A DNA stretch of 64,000 nucleotides from Fasciolopsis buskii (taxonomy: Eukaryota; Platyhelminthes; Trematoda; Plagiorchiida; Fasciolidae): contig LUCM01007447.1 in NCBI GenBank assembly GCA_008360955.1, positions 1 to 64,000 on the forward strand, written 5' to 3'. The translations under genes were made by a program, and so were the position numbers. The notes under the pieces were generated by a model. The model was given only the letters and a program-made list of their open reading frames with translations, was not told the DNA's origin and did not search any database. Positions 11,398 through 25,083 of the stretch are shown piece after piece (the stretch's first letter is position 1; the number at the start of each line of letters is the position of its first letter).

Positions 11398-12684
11398 GAA
11401 GCATGTGGTTGCTGTCGATCTGGAAGCCTTGAATCGCAAAAGTTCTTTTTCATACGGATGGTCTATTGCGTTACAAAAGTGCACTGGTTCAGGTTGCCCT
11501 GATTCAGCGTTTTCTTTTGTGAATAACGTGTCCGCCCTATGTTTGGAGTTTTTTTATATCATTTTAACTAATCCTTCTTTGCTCTATATATAAAGACCGC
11601 GTTGCCTTGTACTAGCAAAACTGATTGGTACTGTGATAAATCTATTTAAATGCTGCTTTGCAGCAAAATTCTGGTTGGTTCACTAAATCCTCTCCAACAA
11701 ATGAGTCTGCATTTCGCAGACGATACCTGTGCTGAACGCACCAGAGTTTGTTGTGTGGCTGAAGATCATCATGTGGGTTGCTGGTAATAGCCGGCTGTCT
11801 GTGAGTTGCTTCGTTCTTGGTGGGGTTGCTATCAATTTCGTATTAAATGAGTGATTGTTTTTACTTAACAATTGCGTGACCAGTTGTTGTATAGGTTATA
11901 GTGCTCCTTGTGAGTTTTCGTTAATGAGGCTGAAGCATGTTTTGCACATTAAGTTAAGATTTGTTCCAAGTTGATGCGTGCAAATTATTTTTACCACTGG
12001 ATGCTTTATTAAGCTCTCGCCATAAGAAAACTCAAGTGCTATATTCCTTTCCCAGTTAACTGGCGTACAATACTGTGAAGCACCTGAAGGTGCTAACTGA
12101 AAAATCATATGAGCTGATTTGCGAGACCTGGTTATAAAACTCATTCGTTAGATTCACGTTTAAAATTCTTTCTTGGGCATCACTGCTAAAAATATATTTC
12201 TATTGGTGGATATATTTCAGCTCCCGTTTTTTTCGTTGTGTCCATTTGAAGAATGGACGATAATGATTTCCACTTAACCTTCTGCCGTCTACAAACTTTG
12301 GTTCCGATGTGACTGTAAGAACTGAGTAGGTAAACAGCTCCAGATCATGTTTGTGTACGCGGCCAATTCAGACCAACCATATGACGAAGAGAAGGAAAGC
12401 GATGAATGTTGCTTGCGGTGGAACAAAACCACTACAACCATCAGACTCTGAGCTTTAGTTTATGGGGTCATTGCAATGTATTTCAAAACTTCTCGTTGTT
12501 TGCAATAAACAGGTACTTTTATAACGCCACAAGACCCTGAATTCAGCTGTGGAAATTTAGTCATATGCGGGTAAGGCGCGAAATATCTCAGAAAGATTTT
12601 GGGGGTAAAATAGTCTTACGTGTAACAAGGATGTTTCGCAGCGACAAGAAAACAGAGGAAAAACTGAGCGTGTTGCCAGATGAG
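11398..12684. other. No recognisable gene
   Basis: Short frames on both strands, none with a recognisable motif. A peptide LHFADDT can be read at 11,707-11,727 but lacks RT context on either side. Confidence 0.35.
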
Positions 12685-13026
12685 CTACCAGCGCACATGA
12701 TTTCTAGTTAACCGGTCCAGCGCGCAACATCCGTAAATTAGACATCTCGGATTGCGACTAAGGTTACTTTTAGATGCAACCACAGAATTGTACTTTTTCT
12801 GGTAATTTTCAACCAACGGGCGGTCATATTGTGAGCATAAGCAGCCCACCTTACAACGACGTAGTAAGTTGCGCTCAAAACTCTTAAGGCGAAATTCCTG
12901 GTAAACATGCGGACATTGGCATTTGGCAACGGAAATGTAAATGTCTTGCATCGCTTGAGGATAACGTTGGTTCCTGGCCAGCTGAACATTAAAAGTACCC
13001 ATGTGAATGCATCCTTGTGTTACCAA
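12685..13026 (-). pseudogene. Possible RTE-type endonuclease N-terminus, very degenerate
   Basis: A 113-codon minus-strand frame begins near the motif MGTFNV, followed by an Arg/Gln/Ala-rich stretch and then ISVAKCQCPHVYQEFR. RTE endonucleases typically open with a G-(S/T)-FNVRTL block, a Gln/Ala-rich helix, then an IDVCCxSETR block. The order and spacing fit roughly, but the catalytic SETR is not preserved and only FNV is exact. Chance resemblance is a real possibility. Confidence 0.22.
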
Positions 13027-14577
13027 ATTATCTTGAAATGTGGTAGTTGTACTGCTTTAAACTTGCAGCTATTGTACGCTAAATAAGCACCCGGGAACTA
13101 CCGTACAAACAGTCCGAGAAAAAATGTGGCGGCGAGGCCAACGGTGCGGGTCCTCTACTCAAGGCTACTTCACGAGCATTGGTGTTCAGTGTTCTATGGC
13201 TGAGGTCAGTCAGCTGCTAACTGATTTCAATGCAATCTTTATTAAGAAATTCGAGATGAGGCCCATCGGTAACTGTTTATTTTTTTATCTTGACATATAG
13301 GGTTTATATAGCGCGTGACTTCATTTCCATCTCAACATGCAACCTTTGCTATTTTGACACTTTATTGTGGAAAGACAAACATCCCAAGTCACAATAGTAA
13401 ATTAATAATGCTCCTTCCCGTTTTTGTTTCCTGAATGACAAAAATTTGTAAGACAATGCTTCTACAGCGACAAAGCAAGCTAGAACAAAGGAAATTCCCG
13501 TTCAATATACATATAAAACTAGCAGACTTAACACGACCTCTTGCAACTTTCTGGCGGTTCTAGTTATGCGCACTGTGCAGTGCGGAAGATGGAGGTGCAG
13601 GTCGGAACGTTGTAGCCTGTAATAAGCTGCAGGTTTTAATTTCATCTTAGTACCTCCAAGGAGGCGAATAAATTAGTATTAAGCTTAAGAAACCGGAATT
13701 TGGCGATACCAGTACTTGCGGAATCCGGCTCCGTTGGTTTCAAAGAGCGATCCAAAATAATCCAAACCCGGTTACAAAAGAGTAAATTTGGGGCCGTTCT
13801 GAGGCATGTTTCGAGAAGGTTACGGGGCCTTTTGGGACGTATTTGCTGAATAGGATATCAGGTCTCATCTTTACACGATCTGAGCGTAACATCTTGGTTT
13901 ACGTTGCAGGAAAGTTAACGAGGAGCAACCTTAGGATATTTCATGGTAGGATAAAAATTGCTTCCGGTTCTAATCAACCTATCAACAAAAATTACTGACC
14001 TCGGGTTTACTACTGGCTTTTACGCTGTATAATACGGCAGACAGACTGGGGACGCTTAGTTCCAGCGGCCGACATCCAGAGAGCTGCAGAGGAATTTCGT
14101 GGCCAGCTGAATTCAGAAAAGACCATTAACAAATGACCAGAACTAAAACTTCACAACTTTTCCCACTGAACACTAAATGTGCCAAGTGATTTTTACGTTA
14201 CATGAATTCTCAAAGTTTTTTGTTTTGCACCGCCCCTCTGACGCTGTCTCGTGCATGAATAGATCTCTCCTTCGGAAGGAAACACTGAGGTGCCGAGACA
14301 ATAATCCCATCCCATCAGACATTGAAAACTGTATAAAGCATACTTATTTGATGGTAGAGCTGCCACTGACATCCTAATTTTGACGGGAGGTAAGTCTGCG
14401 ACAAATCGGGGGACAAAGGTTACGCGTTTAATCAATATTTTGTCATCGCGGTGGCCACAGCTTCAGTTAATGATCCAAAATGTTTGAACATTCGCGCTTT
14501 ATCTAATTTATCTATTACCATTAAAGCTATTGCACGGTGCGTAGCTAGGTTTAAGTCAGGGAGACGACAAGGCCTCG
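13027..14577. other. No clear gene; upstream of a CR1-like RT 3' fragment
   Basis: No motif is convincing. 14,177-14,577 may be the decayed RT core of the element whose C-terminal part follows at 14,578, because the orientation and position would fit, but I cannot see motif B or C. Confidence 0.3.
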
Positions 14578-15060
14578 ATGTACTCCCAAGTAGCTATTGT
14601 GTTGTGCGGATCGTCAGTCGCATGTAGACCTAAAAGTTACGACTTTGGCATCGACTACTCAGCCCCTCTAAACTTCCCAGGGCATGCAATCATCCAGCTG
14701 ATCAAAGCTAGGCTAAATATAATTCTGTTTTTTTGGACGGTGAAACGATTTGACAGCATCCTCAGCATTTATAAAACACGTTCGCAGACTAAAAATTAAC
14801 CTGGATTTTGCACAAAGCCTGGTGAATTAGCATTCCTTCTCCAATGATCCAACTAGTTTTGCGTCCGCCAGTCTCCATCGTCTCCGTTACACTTTAATAC
14901 CCAACCATACAGATATTGCCTAATCTCCTCTAAGGTCGTGTTTCTTGTTGTGAACTCCAAGCTTTTGAACAAACTCCCTAATAGCATTCACTGCATACAG
15001 AACCAATTCAGTTTTACCGCTGCCCTAAATGCGTAAATAGGCGTCAATCAAGCCGTTCAA
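14578..15060 (+). pseudogene. CR1-like ORF2 C-terminal fragment
   Basis: The frame at 14,578-14,799 carries the stretch after the RT active site. An SVACRPKSYDFGIDYSAPLN segment corresponds to SHVACRSTIHDLDLNFSASL at about 59,070-59,125 in element IV and to the usual DLG-x5-LxFSxQ pattern of CR1 elements. Further on, a LLNKLPNSI block near 14,960 matches the conserved WNKLP motif near the end of ORF2 (elements II and III: LWNKLPNS and LWNKLPLHI). Several stops separate the blocks. RT motifs A to C are missing or eroded upstream, so the copy is dead. Confidence 0.72.
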
Positions 15061-15239
15061 ATGACCAACCTTGGAAGGCGGGATTTCGATACAGTCATTG
15101 TTTTCTAAAACCTACCTTGACATCTTCCCCTGCCTCACATTCGGCATGATCAAACCTGGATCCAATATCATTAAACGCGGTAGCCACTTGCATCGGACAG
15201 GTCGCGGTTTGCCACCTAAGTTAATTTAACTCCCCGTTC

Positions 15240-16530
15240 CGTTTGCTTCCCTTCTACCGTCCCCAACCAGTCATACTGCCTCCTTTTAAAGAAGCGATGC
15301 AATTACCTCATCCCAAGAACTCCATCAATTCCGCGCTTGCCTTCCTTCTCAATCTTTCTTTGCGTTTCTTCTCATGATACTTATTCTGCTCCATCCGCTC
15401 CTACCCCGTCCTTCCGTTCTATCATGAAATGACAGCAAGTAGTCTATTCCCTTGTAAGATACTTTCCACCTGTCTGGCTTGCCAAAAGGGGCTGTGGAAG
15501 TCATGAAACGCGATGAAGCTTTGTAGTAGCTTCGTTCGTAGTTTCAGATGCGTGCTCAAAAACACCCTTTTACTCTTTTTTTTGACTGTGTATCCGCAGC
15601 CTCTGTTTTATAGCACCGTGCAGTAAAATCCATGCTATAACGGAAACAAGGTTATGGTTTGTGAGCTTAGGGAGAACAGATCAACCAGATCAAAGTGCAA
15701 AAGTGCCAATAGGCGGAAAGTTATGATCGGGATGAGGAGATATAGTAATTTCCTATATGAAGTGAATCAATCCTCTTAGAGAAAAATTAGTCCAAAAATG
15801 TGAACCTAAGCTATGAAGAAAATGGGCCTGCATTGGCAGCGGGCTTGTCTCGTATCATTCCGGGCCGGAGTTTGCAAGAGAATTAGGACAACAAAGTCCG
15901 TGGTTGCCTGGCGTGCTACTGGTTTCTGCACTGTAGACCTAGAGGGGCACCAGTTCACCGGGCTACCCACATGTATCCATGGCCCTGTACATCCAACCCC
16001 CCTGCCTGTTGTATACTCGCCGGACATCTATGCTCGCATCTTCTGAAAAATCCATCATATAAGCACTATTAGACTCCTTGATACACTTTCTTCTCGGCAG
16101 TATGCTTAGCATGCGAATGGATAAACAAAATTTTCACACCAATATCTTCGAATGTTTCGTTATTTTGCAGGTGTGCAACTAATAGCATGCGTTCAAAATT
16201 CAAGGATTCCACCATTCTTTCAATAAGGCTTATTCTAAACTAGTCGACGGGAATCCTGAGTTAGTCCCCGGTCATTCTGTTATCCGTTACTCGCACCAGT
16301 GACAGCCCCTTCCGACATTCTTCGCATTGCTTCGAGTCACTGACGACGAACCACTAACTCCGCTTTTTCTATTCTTGATGATTTACGACAGTGTGACTCA
16401 TTTTCACTTTACTTCCCCAATTTCCCACCTCCCCCTAATCCGCCGGATTATTCTCGCTGTATAAACCTTCGTGCTTCCTACTGTATCCTCCAAGGTCAAA
16501 CTGGGAATCTAACCCTCAACCCGATCTGAT
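15240..16530 (+). repeat. CR1-like 3' tail shared with 59.2-60.5 kb
   Basis: After the ORF2 remnant, the DNA keeps aligning with the sequence after element IV. Shared blocks are AACTCCATCAATTC (15,320) against AACTTCCATTAATTC (59,314), GTCATGAA near 15,500 and 59,497, AAACAAGGTTATGG near 15,640 against AAACAAGGTCATGG near 59,645, and GAGTCACTGACGACGAA (16,335) against GAGTCACTGATGACGAA (60,314). Spacing is similar throughout. This shows a common family with a long 3' region, or a fixed pair of neighbouring repeats. Confidence 0.68.
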
Positions 16531-18536
16531 GCTCAAGATCCAACGGCTTTTTTATTTCTAATTAGTTGTTTCTTTCCAAACCATTGCATGTAAAGGCGTA
16601 AAAAGATCACACGTATAAGTGGAATCATACCTGAAATTAATCCTTTCCGACCGCTGAGTAAATAAAATAATTCAAACCGTTCCAAGGGTGGATAAATTCT
16701 TGACATACCACCTTGTCCAACTCTCTCCAAATCGTATGCGTGTCAACGCTGCGGATGTTTCCTTTGATTTCCCATTCCCCCAATTTTGTTTTTGTTCTTT
16801 GTCACTCATCATAGCCTGTCTGCTGAAATGCCTTGCAGACTGCCATTTCCTTTTTATTACCCCAGATTTTCTAGATGCCCCGCTGGTTGGTCGTAGATTA
16901 ACCTGCCGTTACTCCACTTGTTATGTTGGTTCCAGATCGCTCGTTAGGCCACAGAACGTGGACCTCAAATAAAATCTAAGCGCTGGCTCCTAACCATGGA
17001 CCTCACCCAAAACGCCCTCCAGATTCCTCCCGGCCATCCGAACTTCCGTGGGACTTGAGGAGCTGAATTGATTCCATCAAGCTATTTTCCCCTCTACTCC
17101 TAAGGCTGGGCCGATCAGGTGCTAGCAAGGCCCAGGCCTATAGATCTACTAGGAGACCCAAAATACCAAGGAGAAAGCACTGCGGCCGGCCGATTCCGTG
17201 TGCTTGCCGTCCCGCCGGTCCTGACCCAGTAGATAACCCCTCAATAAGCGCCCTCGCAGCGGTGTTCTGCAACGGAACATAAATTTGTTTTTCAGGATCA
17301 TTTGTTCAACCAAACCGTAATCAAGGGTTGCTTAGGCATGCTTTGTTGGCACGCTTCTGTCAAATATACTCAACCTCTTATCGCTTCCGGCTTTCTTTTT
17401 CCTGTACCGGCCGAGTGTCTGGGCTGCCAGCATCATAATCCTACAGGGCCAATTAAGGGCATCGCACAAGTGACCACAACGGTTAAGGACAGCAAACGCA
17501 ATACGAAACTCGCGTTAAGACAATCAGCCTTACAGGTCAACCCTACAGATTCTAGCCGTCATCTCGCATGATCCTTGTTTGCTGCAAACTTTCAGCAAAC
17601 TTTGCAAGCATTCAAATGGAAATTGTGGCGTTCACCGTAACAACAATCGGTAACTTTGCCTTCTCCTTCTTTATCAGAACACGTGATCCAGATAGTTGCA
17701 TCAGGCAAGTACGGAGTACTGCTTTTGCGAGAGTCCACTTGCCCGCGATGTGCATCAGTTACTTTTAGAATAATCTACCTGGCACGTTCCCAACTATTCC
17801 AACTGACTTTCGGAAATTGCTGAAAATACCAAGTGCAACCCAAGAAACGAAAGTGTTGGTCGGATGTTACCGTCACGTCGGAATCCGAACTGGGTTGTGC
17901 AAACTGCCGAAGAATTCGGAAGTGAACATCGGTGTGGCAATCGAACTTAGGCCGCACTTTAGCGGATCGCACCGTTCGGTTCATCCGAGATGCCTAAATG
18001 TAATACCATTCATGAAGTAATTCATACAGTAAGTTCAGTGCCCATTCTTTTGGGCAGAAAACGGTCTGCAAACGTGCATGAATTGCTAGCGGATGCAAAT
18101 GATGAACTAGCAAGGGATTTCAATTACACAGCTCACAGTAAAGGGAGCTTCAGCTGAAGGCAGTCAACTGTGACAGTCCTTCAATATCAAGATGACAAGT
18201 TACATCATTTTCCAGTAAAAGGGGCCCAGCCAACAGAGGGGTGCCAAGTAGGGATTTTAATGGGTGGTGGGAGGATTCGTTTGCGCAACCTTCAAGTCCT
18301 GCTTGGTCATTCGTCAAGCAAAGTCCCGCTGTGGATACCATAGCTCTCACAAGTGTATGGCGAAAAAAACTAAGGATTATTCTGCAAGTGCCTCCTTGAT
18401 AACAAGCACAAGAAGTTTCGGCACCGTCAGATTGTTTCTCACTTTGAACATCTAAGTGCTGATATCGTAATGGATTTTTCAATGGATTAGACGCGCAGTT
18501 TACACTTGGGTGTAGCCAGCCACATCTCTCATTCTG
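16531..18536. other. No recognisable gene
   Basis: Frames at 16,688-16,972, 17,302-17,571 and 17,817-18,020 carry no domain I know. The minus-strand frame at 18,150-18,599 (149 codons) is long, but its first residues lie in the adjacent inverted repeat and the rest shows no family pattern, so I do not call it a gene. Confidence 0.35.
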
Positions 18537-18786
18537 GTCCGCTTCCGGCCGCATGAGTTCAGTGAGCATTCTTGTGAGTTTCATTTTCTCTTCGTCCAAA
18601 ATTATTCATAAATTATCATCTCTAAAATAGCCTGGCGCAACTATGACTGTGTCCCCATGCTTCATTTTCAGCATTGTATCCTATTCGGACTTTTGTTGTT
18701 GTCAGCTGCCACACTTTCATTCACCCTAAATGACGTACAATCTGGTTGTGACCCATCTCCAACCCTTGATTACATCCAACATGGTT
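18537..18786 (+). repeat. Near-identical inverted repeat 1, left copy
   Basis: Reads as the reverse complement of 30,348-30,592, with only a few substitutions and one 5-base indel (TATTC present near 18,684, absent from the other copy). Beyond 18,787 the match continues but is clearly diverged, to about 18,990 (for example CATATCGCGAAGTCCGTC against CATATCGCGACGTCCGTC). No family is recognised. A QHGF peptide near 18,776 hints at a CR1 RT but is not supported by neighbours. Confidence 0.9.
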
Positions 18787-18990
18787 TTCCTCTCAGCTTG
18801 ACTTCTCTGGTTACCATTTGACTCTCTCGACATCCAAGGAGTGCAGCCATATCGCGAAGTCCGTCATTGCCCTCAATTAAATTTCGCGTCTGCGATATCC
18901 AGCTTCGATGAATTTTACCACAAAATAACTTGCAGCCCAAAGATGATGTCTGTCGCGGGAGCAATGAAATTTAGATTTAATATCCGGTTT

Positions 18991-21900
18991 TCCCCATGTT
19001 TCCAGTGCTTCATCGTTGTAAAACTTTGATCCTACCGTTCGCTTGCCCTTCTGAAATTGAGAAATATCCGCATTTTTTATATAACCTCGGGGCTTTGACA
19101 TCCCGTTTATAGGACCCAAATATCTTAGGTCACCAACGAAGAGGTCCAGTGAAACTGCAATGTCGTGGAGAAAATATTTACCGGCGGCAAAATACGATAG
19201 GGATACGAGTACCGAGCGACAGGCATTCTGCGAGGAACCACTCGTATATTCAAGCTAGCCTCTCTAACCTGGACGTAAAATCACACCATAAAGGAATTGA
19301 ACTACACATCTCAGTAGCCTGCAAACTGTGCCCGAGAATCACAACGTCGGCAGGAAGAGGTAATGATTCACCAGTTCAACCGCCTTATAGAACCCAAGGT
19401 AAAATGTTTCCACAGGCATGGTTTCGCCTAATCTGCCAGATACCTCGTCTAGAAGGTGCGAGGGTTTCATAAGGCATGGTCGTTTTAAGAAACTCACTTT
19501 CGGTAGAGCACAGCACAGAGCTTTGCGTCAGGCACAGAAGTCTTTCTCTTAAATACTTTCTTATAGTTTTCAGGGGAGGATTTTGTGGCTCACTTGTCGA
19601 TGGTTTCCTACTTCTGGGCGTGAGACACCCACGTGATTGGCAACTACCTCTGCAGCTTTCAGGTCTCTTGGAAAATATTTCTGCTGCATAGTTCACTTGA
19701 ACAAACTGGACATGGGATCTCTCAGAATGTTTGTCAGGGGCATAAAATTAGCTGGGTTGATCTCATCACATATATAGGCTAACCGCCTAGTTTTTGCTGC
19801 AAGTTGTCCATGGTTGGCAGCGGAAGTGAAAGATCTAAGCCCATGAAGTTCCGCAACCAGCGTGTGCACACTGTTGCTTACTAATTTTGCTATACTAAAT
19901 TTGTCCATTTCAAATGGAATGCGATCAGTTGTTAGTAAACCTACTTCTATCTAAGCAATTTTTTATAATTGGGTGAAAAGGTATTATTTTCTAAGCCCTT
20001 CCTGGGCGCATTTGTCAGGATGGTTACAGAGGTATTTAAAAACGAAGCTTGCTTTGTGGGGCAAATATGAGCAGAATTGTGTGAAACGACCAGGAACCCA
20101 GCTGCGTCGGAATAACAAAAAGTTGGCCTTGAAGCAAGCCAATGTTCTCACAGGGTTATCACAAAGACCCACAGGATTGAGGCGATGGCAGAATGGGAGG
20201 TGTAGTAGTGCCAATAATTGCGCCGCCATTAGCGAATCCAAAAAGGCTGTTTTAGCCCCTTGTCTTTAGGCGACTTCAGCTGAGGTTATCTTTGCGTTGC
20301 CTCTGTCTAGCCGTACCCGGAAGCAAAGCCAGGAGAATATGGTCAACTTCTCTGCCCTCTAAGTAGACGTATAACAAGAGTTAAGGAACCGCTACCGTCG
20401 GAGGACCTTGATACATCCGAGATTAACTGGGGACAGGGTAGGCTATGGGGCAATTTTCCTGCATGAAATGTTTTTTCGTTCAAGATAAAGACCACGAGCG
20501 ACATACCAGTCAATCTCTAAGGTGGAGGAATGATCAAATCAACTGCTTTGGATCTGATGGTCACAAAGGCTGGCCGGTGTGACCAAGGGGTGCTTTGTTC
20601 CCTGAACGGAAAAAGTGTGTTGCCCCTGGACAAGTGGAGAAGGCTGCATGAGTACATCAACGATAGAGACTTGCTCAACAGAATGGCTGCCTTACAATAA
20701 CACAAGGGCTTTAGCCATGTCAGTATGTTTCAGGTGCACATTGCGCACATGCGGGCTACTGTTTCCCTGCAAACAGATTTCGGAGCTGTGACCACGGGTT
20801 TTCCTATTATCAGTCAATAAACTAGCATTGGAAATCAAATAACCCAGGTATTTATTTCGTGCGGACGCCGTGTGTAACCCAGGGATGACATAGTGTGGGG
20901 GGAGTTTGACACCGCATGCGCGTGGTTGTATATCTGCGAGAAGCTATTGACCACCGGAAGGTACAGGTATCTGGCCGCCAAAGGCGGGAAAACCATAGGC
21001 AGCCTGAAACCTGTATCCACGCAAAACATTCCTCGGAAGAGAGGGGTATCAGAACGTCTGGTGATTGTCCATTGGTTTTTTATACCTTGATCCGGTGTGC
21101 AGTAGACTTTGGGATGACATATAGGGCGCTTCACAAAATCCGGCAACCGGTTTTTATGACTCCAGGACAATCAAACTTGTAAAGGTTAAGAGCTCCCCCT
21201 ATTCAGAACTTGGAACACAAGCTTGACCTACGGCTTTTGACTGGGATAAGGCAATTCAATAAAACCTGCAAACTAACCTTTTAGCAATGGCTCCAGAACT
21301 AACAGGGCTGATATTTAATCGCGATGCCAAAGACAGATCAGGGTTAGCCGCATAGATGCAATTGTGCTACTACGATGTTAGTCGGGGATAGCTGCCGTGC
21401 ACTTCTGATGGCCTAGAATTGGGTTAAAAATTCCAAGGGCACTGAAAAACGTCAGGTCGAGTTTCTTTCCGCGCAGGTTAGCTAATACCTAGAAGATGCT
21501 GTTGGAAGTAGTTGAATCCAACATCGCTTTTCCGCAGTTAAAGGTCTGTTTAATACCGTCATGAGCGACGTTATCTCACGCCCATAACAAGAGTAGCCTT
21601 TCCTCTCCATCGCCATAGCTCCCAATCCTCTTAAAAGCAAAGCGTTACTCTTTATTTCCCTCAGTATTACGACCTTGCATCGCTACTAGTTCATTATGGG
21701 TTTTAAGTGGTCGGTCAGTTTTTGCCGCTTCCTGTTTCCAGCTAGTGCCCGTGCCTTGTGTTGGCATCCAAACGTTCAGCTTTTTAATATTAGTCATTTG
21801 GAATGCGGTTTTGAGGTGCCCTTCAAAATCAGCACCCTAATAAGTAAAGGAGAAATGTACAATCGAAACGCAGTGGTTAGCTGAGACTTAATTGCATTTG

Positions 21901-24900
21901 AGGCAATACTACCGTTTCTGGCTCCAGCCGCAAGTCATGCGGTGCAACCTACCGTCAGTCCGATTGGAGACCGCAAATTATTAAACGGTTCCTTTGTCTA
22001 AATACTCCATAATCGCGGCGAATGACGAGGACAAATCTCCATTAATCAAAGACGCAGCGAATTAAAGTCGGATTGTTTTTATTGTCTATTTTCATTTGGC
22101 AATGCAGAGCAACTCCATTTAAGGTTTAGCTTTAAAAATCTTTGGTACTTCAAAAAACTACTTAACCATCAAAATGGAATCAGTAATCTCAAATTCCTCA
22201 TTGCTTGCAGAATACAGTCTATACTTATGCTTCTATTTGAAGGAGCGGTCAGTAGCCCGAGAAGCGACACCTTCAGTCTAGCGCTAGATAGGACTCCAGG
22301 ACCAAAATAGAGTAAACCAACTTCAACTGCAAATAACTGTTAGTTCTTGCTACTTCACGGCCACAAAAGCCAAGGAAAGGAAACGCATTCAAATCCAGAA
22401 ACTACTGGGATTGCAAGCCCGAAATCTGAATATTACTTAAAAACTTATCTTGTGGGTCCCGCATAATCTCCTTTCTCAGGATCCCTCCGTGAAACCCCTT
22501 CACACCTCTACCTCTATCCCACAGATACTTCACTCCATCGTACCCTCATCCATTGGCTATAGAATCCTCATGCAGATCACTAAAAACCGAAGAGTATAAC
22601 TCTCCCATTCGAAAAGGAAAGACGCCCTCTATCTCACGCCGCACTTTTCTACCCTGTGATGGTACTGTCCTAATGAACACAGCAAAGGCTAAAGGCTTTC
22701 CATCACGGGCAGAGCAAAGGGAATGTAAATCACTGAGGTCAAAAACGGAACAAAAAAATAAGACCGAGTATCGCGGCCTAAAATTTTCTCTTCACGCAGT
22801 CATCGAAAACAGTAGTGACAGCCAAACGGTCCTGCGGATCATCGGCACAGCAAGTAGTCCGCGCTGGTGAAATATTGTGGGACACACGGAGATGCACTAA
22901 ACACGCAACTCTCCAAGATAAATTAACTTTCTTGGACCATCCTCGGGACGCGTAAGAACAAGTGCTTACTCACCTGAACCACCCTCTAACAAGAAAACCC
23001 GGTTCTCGTGTCCAAAGGGAAAATGCATGACTCATAGACAAACAACCCATCCTCCGTTGGGCAAATGACCTCTTCCGGGAAAAAGCTATTCAGAGGAATG
23101 AAGCGGTTAAGCTGAATGGGATATCGAAGACTATTCCACCCTCGACTGCTTACAGCGAAGTTCAACGGTTGTCGCCTCACACCAAGGACGGAAGTCAGCC
23201 AGCCTAGTATACAAAGCCTGCCATTCTGGCGCTATAGAAAAATGGGCGTTGCCTGTCAGGCTGCAACCAATGTGCCTAATAGTGGATACCAAGCGTCAGT
23301 GAAAAAACGGACGACAAGACCAGAAGATGGTAGACGGGCCCGGCGAACAAACCCCGTCCAAAATAGAGTCACAAACTGGTGTGCAATAACCCTGCAAAAC
23401 CTAAGCTAAGAGAGTGCTGGTACCAGCGGCAAGGCTAATATGGGCTAAAAGGACCATCGGGATAGATTTCTTTAGACGGTAGGATGAGCTAAGGAAAAAA
23501 CACAGAAATCTTCAGAATCTAGTTAGAATGCTGTAGGGGCGTATATTCGTCCTTGACCACTAATGCTCACACTGGATTGTAGGGCAATCATCTACCATCC
23601 CCACAATAGACGCAACCCAAGGTCACCTCTCTTTCCACATCTTTAACTCGCCCAATAACATCAACCTATCCAGATGTCTTGTCATTTTCCCCACCCATAA
23701 CAAGCAATGCGATGCTGCGTCAGCTCTTGAGCATGTGCCCAAGTGCACATACGCCATTTGCCAAAGTCTTCCCACCGAAATCCCAGAAATGCAGTGGGTA
23801 ATTTTGACGCAATGCCCTGCCTCACATTCCTCGAAAAACTCCATTTCCACAAAACTTGCCTCACTAAGAGATGCATACACCCGGGAAACATTACCACAGA
23901 ACGTAATTTTAACAGAGAAAATGACGGAAGTTTTATACCTTATAACCATTAATCCCTCCCCCCACGGAAGTTAACCGAATTCCCTTCACTAGCCATCTTC
24001 GATGGCCTATGACCAATCCTATCCCTCTGAGAAGTTTCAACAGCTTCTGATACGTATAGCCTGTCGCTGTTCATCCTGCTGCGCGTCACACAGCGATGAC
24101 CTCATGATTCTTCCAAACTCCATAAGGATGCTTACACTTTTCGCCCATCTAATTGCAGTCGATTTTGAATCACTAAGATTCCAATGGTCAACATCCGGTG
24201 CAACTTACGCTGCTTTTTCAAATCTCTTGTAGATTCGTTAATATCAAGACCGGAAGACGTAAGGAGTGCACCAAAAAATGGACGAGCTATTTGACGGTTT
24301 TTCTGGTGAGAGTTTTAATGCTGATAACACAATAAAAGTTAATGAATGACGCATCGATTATCAATACACCCGCTTCGTCACTCCGTCCTAACATTTGCTA
24401 AACAATTGCCAATGGGATTGATATTCGAAAGAAACTTTCCAAATGGGTGAATCACCGAACATTTAATTGAAGCCCTCTTCAGCAAAACATTATCTTCAAA
24501 ACTATCTAGGTAATACCTCTGGATAATTTATTTCAATCTTAAAAAGCTGCCTTCGTTGCCTCGTGCACGTTTCAATGGAAACGCATTGACGGTTGTACAT
24601 TAAACGTGCCTTTAATGTGCTTCAAAATATAGAATAGTGAAGGCGGCCTCCGTCATTCGCTTACGGTAAAAATTTCCGAAAGCGACCAAACTGTCATTGA
24701 TTACAGAAGAGCATATGTATTCAAGGCATGCCAAACACAAGAAAGACGCCGGCTCGCCAAACCGTTTTCCTAAAAAACAGCCGAGTAGGGCAAAAGCGAA
24801 GGTCAGAGAGGCAAACATTTTGCTAATAACCTAGCAAAAACAAAACTGTCATCCATAAAGCTACAACCAATACAAACGATTCTTAAATATAATCTCCAAA

Positions 24901-25083
24901 GAAAAATGCTGATGGGCAAAAAGAAATTATGCGAGTAATAGATTGAAACGCATCGAACATTACGGACGAAATGCCAAACAAACCAGCTTGAGGATATGCA
25001 ATCATTTTAAGGAGTAACAGCCAATTTTCCCAAATATTACAGTGAATGGAAGGAATATAATGACGACCCTAAAACAGGATTGA
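18991..25083. other. No recognisable gene over about 6 kb
   Basis: Many short frames on both strands, none with a domain I can name. 19.7-21.2 kb is purine-rich on the plus strand, while 22.4-24.3 kb is C/A-rich. Frames at 20,835-21,170 (minus, 111 codons), 22,553-22,870 (plus, 105 codons) and 23,623-23,949 (minus, 108 codons) overlap frames on the other strand and look like chance or old repeat. 24.3-25.08 kb may hold the eroded N-terminal part of the PLE that follows. Confidence 0.4.

Noticed and set aside
11707..11727. LHFADDT peptide, like RT motif C
   Set aside because: No motif A or B' upstream and no conserved C-terminal block downstream on this strand; a seven-residue match alone is expected by chance.
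18150..18599. 149-codon minus-strand frame as a gene
   Set aside because: Its first part lies in the inverted repeat at 18,537-18,786, the same start occurs at 30.5 kb without the rest, and no family pattern is visible.
20835..21182. Opposed 111- and 88-codon frames at 20.8-21.2 kb
   Set aside because: They are shadows of each other on opposite strands and neither shows a domain.
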